Positions 58,754 to 64,000 of a stretch of DNA of 64,000 nt are shown in pieces. The translations under genes and the position numbers were made by a program. Each line of letters opens with the position of its first letter. Position 1 is the stretch's first letter. Source of the DNA: Azolla caroliniana (Eukaryota > Polypodiophyta); assembly GCA_043228905.1 (NCBI GenBank), contig JBHGNT010000021.1, forward strand, positions 7,688,001-7,752,000, written 5' to 3'. The notes beneath the pieces are model-generated. The model was not told where the DNA came from, did not search any database, and saw nothing but the letters and a program-made list of their open reading frames with translations.

Positions 58754-61210
58754 GAAGATGATATTGCTTATTTCAAATCCAAAGGGGAAGTTATTGTCTT
58801 TGGTGACATGAATGCTCGTACAAGAAGTTTCCAACTTGATTCACAAGAATCTTTCATGCCACATGTTAGAACAAAGTAAGAGATTGAACGATTGAAGGAA
58901 GGTATAAGAGAATAGAAGAAGAGAGGAGAATGGATTGATAAGAGAAGAGTGGGTTTATTCGAATAGAATGATTACAAGGATGAGTTGGATACAAGGTGGT
59001 CTTGGAGCTAAAGACTGGTGTTGATTCGAATTGATTTGAGGATACATGTATGCCCTTATTTATAGGTTCCAATAGAATAGCTTAGAGATATCTATAATGT
59101 TCTAGAATGTTCTAGAATGTTCTAGGACATTCTAGAACATTCTAGAATGATCTAGAGTTTTTACAATAATCAATGCAATATAGAAAGTAGCTTTTATCTT
59201 CTCATATGACAATAAGCTATCTTAATGGTTGAGGTTTTCAACTATGAATTACAAGGTTTGAGGTTCAATTCCGAGTGACGCCATAATGGTCATGTGTTCA
59301 TGACACAGTCTTGGGTTCAAGTCCAGGTGAAGCATAATGTTCACGGATTCATGCCACCACATATCTCAAGGATGCAAGAGGATATGCAAATGTATAGCCA
59401 CTCTTCTAGTGATGAAAAAGATCCGAACCAATTTGGGAAGTTACTCCTACAAATGTGCAATAGTACCAGATTGCTGATTGCAAATGGTATTTCCTTATGG
59501 TCTAACACTAATGGTTTTACATGTAGAAAATACAACAGAAATAGTGTGATTGACTATGTGCTACTTTCCGAAGGTATTTTGGATCGTATACATAAATTCT
59601 CTCTTGGTGAATGGAGACGGGAATCCGATCATAGGCCTTTATGTATTATCTCAAATGTATGCATAGGTTTGATTGTACGAAGGCTATTGAAGATAATAAA
59701 CAACCGCACTTGAGCATGAACCTTAAGCGAGTGCCCATGTATTCCAAGATGGTTGAGGATATGGTACAAATGACAAAGATACAACATGGTGCCACACTAG
59801 AATGCAAATGGGAAGCTTTCAAGAAAGTCATTCTCTCCTGTACAAACAAATGTTTTTCCACCAACTGCATATCTTGGAAATGCACCAAGAAACTTAGGAA
59901 AAAATGGTTTGATAAAGAATGACGTGAAGCTCGAAAGTGCCTTATGGTTTTGGATGTAGTTAAGGATAAAGAGAATTACCAAAAGCATTTGCATGAGTAT
60001 AAAAGGCTTATTCAAAGAACGAGAAGAATATGGGAAGTTACTCAACAATTTATCCAAACGCAAGAGAAAGCACATGCATGTGCTAAATTTTGGGGAAATC
60101 TAAAGGGGAAACATGTTGAGAGTTATGTTGACTTAACTCTTCACAACTTGTCTATGCATTGTAAGAATTTATATGAGTTATCTCTTGCTAGAAAGATGAT
60201 GTGTTATGGTTTTGTTTCACATATGTCTCCCTTCTTTACAATTGAAGATATATGCATAGGACTTAAGAAATTGGCCTCTCGAAAGGTAATCGATCTTCAA
60301 TGTATAGAGGCTCAAATGCTCAAATGGACGGGAAAAGAAGCATATGTATGGATACGCGATATGTTTAATGATGCATTGCAACATGGTATGCCGTATGATT
60401 GGACAACAAATTGGATCAAACCGTTACATAAAGGTGGAGATGTAAATAATGTAAACAACTATCGAACCATCATGGTTGGTTCATTAATGGCAAAACTATT
60501 TGGATGTATAATGGAATCAAAGGTAAGTGTATGGGCTGAAAAAAATGGTAAGAGAGCTTATGGACAAGCTGGCTTTCGAAAACACCATAGCACCGTTGAT
60601 CACCTTGTCACCCTTCGAGTATTAATGTAGGAAAGTCGTCTTAGAGGTCAAGGTTTACATTGTTACTTTGTAGACATCAAGAAAGCTTTTTATATGGTAC
60701 CTCGTGAGCATCTTCGGAGGCGAATGGAAGGACTTGAGGTGCCAAGTGAATATATGCTTGCAATTTCCCAAATTTAAGGTTGTATGTTGTGCACGTATGA
60801 GAGATAGACTTTCAGATTTTTTCAATAGCACTATTGGTGTTAAGCAAAGATGCCCACTCTCAATAACACTATTTGGTCTATGCATTGATGAATTGGAAGA
60901 AATGGTTACCAAGTTTGCAAAGGAAGAATGCATTGAAGAAGTTGCCATTGGGAATGTTGTGATTATGCTTCTGCTATATGCAAATGATGTAGTGTTTTTT
61001 GCAAATACTTTAGGAGATGCACAAGAGCTTATGAAGGCATCGGAAAAAAATTGCATGCATACTAAATTAAGTGTCAATATCTCTAAAACAAAGATTATGC
61101 TTGTGAAGAGCCAAAAAAGAGATAAACCATGCATTATGTACAACAATGAGCCACTTGAATGTGTGGAAAGCTTCAAATATCTTAGATGAAATGAATGTGC
61201 TACACACCGC
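58754..61210 (+). mobile_element. 5'-truncated LINE (non-LTR retrotransposon), dead
   Basis: It starts inside an AP-endonuclease domain (YFKSKGEVIVFGDMNARTRS) and, after an insertion at 58863-59348, continues with SRMQEDMQMYSHSSSDEKDP, VIDYVLLSEG and ESDHRPL. Reverse transcriptase follows: MPYDWTTNWIKPLHKGGDVN, NYRTIMVGSLMAKLFGCIME, YGQAGFRKHHSTVDHLVTLR, FVDIKKAFYMV, GVKQRCPLS and YANDVVFFANT. Two catalytic positions are altered: FxxD reads AFYMV where AFDMV is expected, and the YADD box reads YAND. Several frameshifts and stops are present. It is cut off at 61210 within NECATHR by a Ty3 LTR. Confidence 0.88.
58863..59348. mobile_element. 486-bp insertion in the LINE with 10-bp flanking repeats
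   Basis: TTCATGCCAC occurs at 58853-58862 and 59349-59358. Removing the segment between them restores the LINE reading frame (QESFMP then PHISRMQ). Inside are tctagaatgttctagaatgt-type repeats near 59095-59155 and two B-box-like motifs (ggttcaattcc about 59262, ggttcaagtcc about 59312). No clear terminal inverted repeats. It could be a SINE or a small DNA element. Confidence 0.55.
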
Positions 61211-61744
61211 TGTCGTGCCTTTCGGCTCCGGATCGTTGCGTGAGTCGGGTGGGAACCACAGAGGTCTTGGACTAGGAGAAAGGAGTTCGTGAGATAGAGA
61301 TTAATTATGAGTAAATAGCAAAGAGAAAGATAAGAAACTCGTGAATCACACGAGTATACTATATTAATTGGTACTTAGGGTGTTAAGAGAGAAGTAGATG
61401 TATAAATCGTGAATCCCACGAATAATTTTTCTATTGATTAATTCTTAATCCAAATAATCAACAACCCTTTACATATTTCTCTCCTCCTTATATAAGGAAG
61501 GAAGAGCTAAGCATGGCTTCATGCTTTTTTATTTTTACAAAAAGTGTTCATGTCCACTAAATGTGCATGTGATGCTTTTTTATTTCCTAAGTATAGGGCT
61601 CATGCACGCTAGATGTGCATGAGTTATTTTTAGTGTCTCGTCTTTTTCATATATTAAAAAAATACACGATTTACCTTTTAATAAAGGTATGCATAAATAA
61701 AGGTCTTATACGTATTAAATCTATATTTAAAACACTTAAGATAA

Positions 61745-61812
61745 TTTAATGTAATGGTAAGGTTGGGGTTTGTCAACGTGGAGGTGCAGAGTTTGAATCA
61801 CGCCCTGCGCAG
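61745..61812 (+). repeat. tRNA-like (SINE-like) segment within the LTR
   Basis: aatggtaaggttgg resembles a polymerase III A box, and cagagtttgaatcacgccct about 40 bp later resembles a B box. The spacing suits a tRNA-derived SINE head. No cloverleaf could be completed. Confidence 0.3.
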
Positions 61813-61848
61813 TAGTGAGTATTTCCTTTTTTTTTACATTTATGTCTC

Positions 61849-61962
61849 TATGCCGTTTTTCCTCCTTGCCGGTATGCCGTTTTCTTCCTTGCCGGTATGC
61901 CGTTTTTCCTCCTTGCCGGTATGCCGTTTTTCCTCCTTGCCGGTATGCCGTTTTCTTCCGGT
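61849..61962. repeat. 24-bp tandem repeat, about 4.5 copies
   Basis: atgccgtttttcctccttgc followed by cggt, repeated with one or two substitutions. On the minus strand it would read as eight-residue units NGIPARRK or AYRQGGKT, in frame with the upstream pol sequence only because of the internal deletion. Confidence 0.93.
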
Positions 61963-62039
61963 TCTCCCCGAGCACTCCATTCTCTATCCGGAGGGACAAA
62001 AATATAATTTCCGCATAGTGTGCAACCTACACTACGACA

Positions 62040-62052
62040 CTCGCCCCCTCCA
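62040..62052 (-). other. Polypurine tract of the Ty3 element
   Basis: Minus strand GGAGGGGGCGAG directly before the LTR start TGTCGTAG, the expected primer for plus-strand DNA synthesis. Confidence 0.75.
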
Positions 62053-62085
62053 AACCCGCACATCCTCCGGTATGTGCCGAAGTTC

Positions 62086-64000
62086 TTGTTCACCGGTTGC
62101 AAGTCTTGGATGAATCGGAGTGACCCATTCTTCTTCGGAACCGTAAACCATCGATTTGAGTACGGAGCACTCGATGGCTCTAGAATCCCCATCGCCACCT
62201 TCTCCTTGAGTAAGTCGATGACTTTCGGAATATGCGCCCGTGGCACCGGAATCGGCTTCAGGTTCCACGGTACATGATCAATCGTAAAAATCACCATCGG
62301 CTCCACTATCTTTGGATCAATGCATCCGATCTCCGTCGATGTGAACGCGAATGCTTTGCCGTGTTGCTCCAACATCTCTCGAAACCGTTTTTCTTCTTCT
62401 TGTAAGAGGAACCCACCTCCACCGATCCGAAGTTTCTTCCGGGTCTCATCTGTGAAGGCATGTCCGATATCCACGGACTTCCGAAGTGTCAGATCTCCCG
62501 AGACTTCTTTCTTCTTTTGTTCGCTATCGGCGGGTAGTGGTCCCGCGGCCGGTTTCACCTTCTTCTCCACGGTCTTGTATTTCGTACTTACCATTGCTTC
62601 TTCTTTGCGGAGCGCACCCGGCCCCATTTTCGCAACGATCTCGTACATCTCGACCGATTCCACCGGGACTACCCGGTTCCCTTGGCTTTTATCTTCCGCA
62701 AGCTCTTCAAGCCGTTGTAGTGTATTCCCATAGAACACTTCCTCGATCACTCCCACGATTTCTTCGTCTTCTTTTATTATTGATGCCGACCGTAACTTAT
62801 CCTCCACTTGTCGGTATTGTTTCTTCATTCCTTCGGTTACGGCCGTGTACGTAGATGCCCCATCCGGGCCGATTCGTACTTGTTTTGCTCCGAGAGTTTT
62901 CTTCCTGTGTGGGGTATCAGGGCTTCTCGGACTATCACTTCCCCACTCCGCAACAGTCCGCTTTAAAAATCCATTCTCACTTGGGACAAGAGTTCCCTCT
63001 TGTTCCTTTCGTGATTTGCCGGCACCGTTAGGAATTGGACGGATTTCCCTCCGTTTTGGCTCCGAATTCGCGCAAAAGCCGCACCACTATCGAGCACCTT
63101 CGTCTCCATCCGTGAAGCCGTGATAAAGGGTTGGCCGAGGATGACAGAATGTGAAACCTCATCCTGCACAAAGAAATTTTGGTCAATTTCGACATCCCCG
63201 ATCTTTACCGTCACATCCGGACAAGCCGCAAATAGGTCTTCTGTCGTTTTCGTGGCTGCCCGAATCTTCCATCCATGGTTGGTGTTTATAGGCCACTTCC
63301 CCTTTCGGTAGAACTCCTTGGACATCAAGTTGATCTCCGATCCGTGATCAATCAATGCTAGCACGGGTTCTTTGATGTTGCCGATTCGGACCGGAGTCTC
63401 CGTAGTCGCACGTGCCCAGTGTGGCCTTGTATAGTGGGAGTTCGGAATTTCGCCTTCCATTTCGGTGTCGTTCATTGAAACGGTATTTGCATTCACCCTT
63501 GGAGCATTTTCCTCCGTACTTTGTCTCTTCCTTTTCACGAGATCCACGAGAAGATCGTGAAACTCCTTCTTCGCTATTCCGAGTAGTTCCCGCAGCGAAA
63601 AATCTACCCGGCTATCCAAGATTCTTTCCTCGAACACTCTTTTCAAGTCGGTTTGTTGTTCTATGTCCGAGGCGAGCTTGAATGCCGGAGTCGCCTTTTC
63701 TTTTCCCTTACCTCCGGAGTTCCAGCTTTCCGGTATCTTCGATGGTCCGGCCACATCCTCCGTGCGCCGTCGTTTCTCGTCCACATACACCTCATGTAAT
63801 TGACACAGGGCGTATATGCTATTCTTGTCGACAGGGCACTCCCATCCCGTAGCTTCCCGGACGCCTTCCGCGGTGTTTCGGATATCGTTGGAGTCGGTTT
63901 TCTCGGTGTTTCCTAGCACCTCCGGCCAGAAAGACGCCTTCGCTCCCGATGACTCCCCGACACATATTCCCGCGGTTGTCGCATAGTTGCTTCTTGCCGC
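62086..64000 (-). pseudogene. Ty3/Gypsy gag-protease-RT, internally deleted, runs off the right edge
   Basis: An open frame from the window edge to 62963 holds gag (EEFHD-type IAKKEFHDLLVDLVKRKRQS) and a retropepsin-like domain LALIDHGSEINLMSKEFY, DEVSHSVILGQPFI. The catalytic D-S/T-G is D-H-G here. One frameshift at about 62965 (near a T5A3 run) leads to a second open frame (RTVAEWGSDSPRSPDTPHRK), a linker, and the start of reverse transcriptase: VIFTIDHVPWNLKPIPVPRA, MGILEPSSAPYSNRWFTVPK, GSLRFIQDLQPVNK. It stops at 62085, before the catalytic YxDD, and joins directly to the 3' end (polypurine tract and LTR). The RT resembles a lineage I associate with fungi and early plants. Long open frames suggest fairly recent insertion. 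Confidence 0.85.

Larger units (their letters stand above)
61211..62039 (-). mobile_element. Ty3/Gypsy 3' LTR inserted in the LINE
   Basis: On the plus strand it begins TGTCGT at 61211, exactly where the LINE reading frame breaks, and ends ACGACA at 62039 next to a minus-strand polypurine tract, so it is about 829 bp with 6-bp inverted ends. It carries a 24-bp tandem repeat and a tRNA-like segment. The other LTR lies beyond the window. Confidence 0.7.

Overview
This is a 64-kb piece of a land-plant nuclear genome. The evidence is three multi-exon genes with GT-AG introns that belong to plant families (a GT65-type O-fucosyltransferase, a UND/U-box/ARM E3 ligase of the PUB13/SPL11 type, and a USP-domain receptor-like cytoplasmic kinase), set among Ty1/Copia, Ty3/Gypsy and LINE remnants and many (CT)n, (AC)n and (GATA)n microsatellites. 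The species cannot be fixed from sequence alone. The Ty3 lineage (reverse transcriptase of a type I associate with fungi and early-diverging plants), the LINE and an unusual DDE transposase make a non-angiosperm such as a fern or lycophyte possible, but this is inference.

Layout. 1-917: end of a Copia element with its 3' LTR. 918-8559: AT-rich DNA with no recognisable gene. 8560-9444: low-complexity repeats upstream of the first gene. 9445-15623 (+): ten-exon O-fucosyltransferase, 639 aa. 15624-20044: non-coding. 20045-24262 (-): decayed Copia element. 24511-27588 (+): second Copia element with a 161-bp internal duplication and a solo LTR (27094-27468) bounded by a 5-bp target duplication. 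27590-28501 (-): head of a third Copia element. 31608-35773 (+): five-exon U-box/ARM E3 ligase, 657 aa, with a 36-bp minisatellite in intron 1. 36530-37060 (-): Ty3 gag fragment. 38819-46452 (-): twelve-exon USP-kinase gene, predicted 1435 aa, about twice the usual family length. 46453-52238: non-coding with microsatellites. 52239-57130: an inverted pair of DDE-transposase-like gene copies. The longer copy is spliced, and both copies carry arrays of the palindrome TAGCTAATTAGCTA downstream of the same exon. 57600-58200: 86-bp minisatellite. 58480-64000: nested stack of Ty3 gag fragment, 5'-truncated LINE, and a younger deletion-derivative Ty3 element that runs off the right edge.

The three host genes look intact and independent; nothing suggests a cluster or joint pathway. 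The most unusual material is the inverted transposase pair with palindromic intron arrays, the kinase gene in which at least five introns carry their own tandem duplications and the exons are swollen by low-complexity sequence, and the chimeric Ty3/LINE/Ty3 stack. All exon boundaries and repeat borders were read by eye from the sequence; no database search was run.
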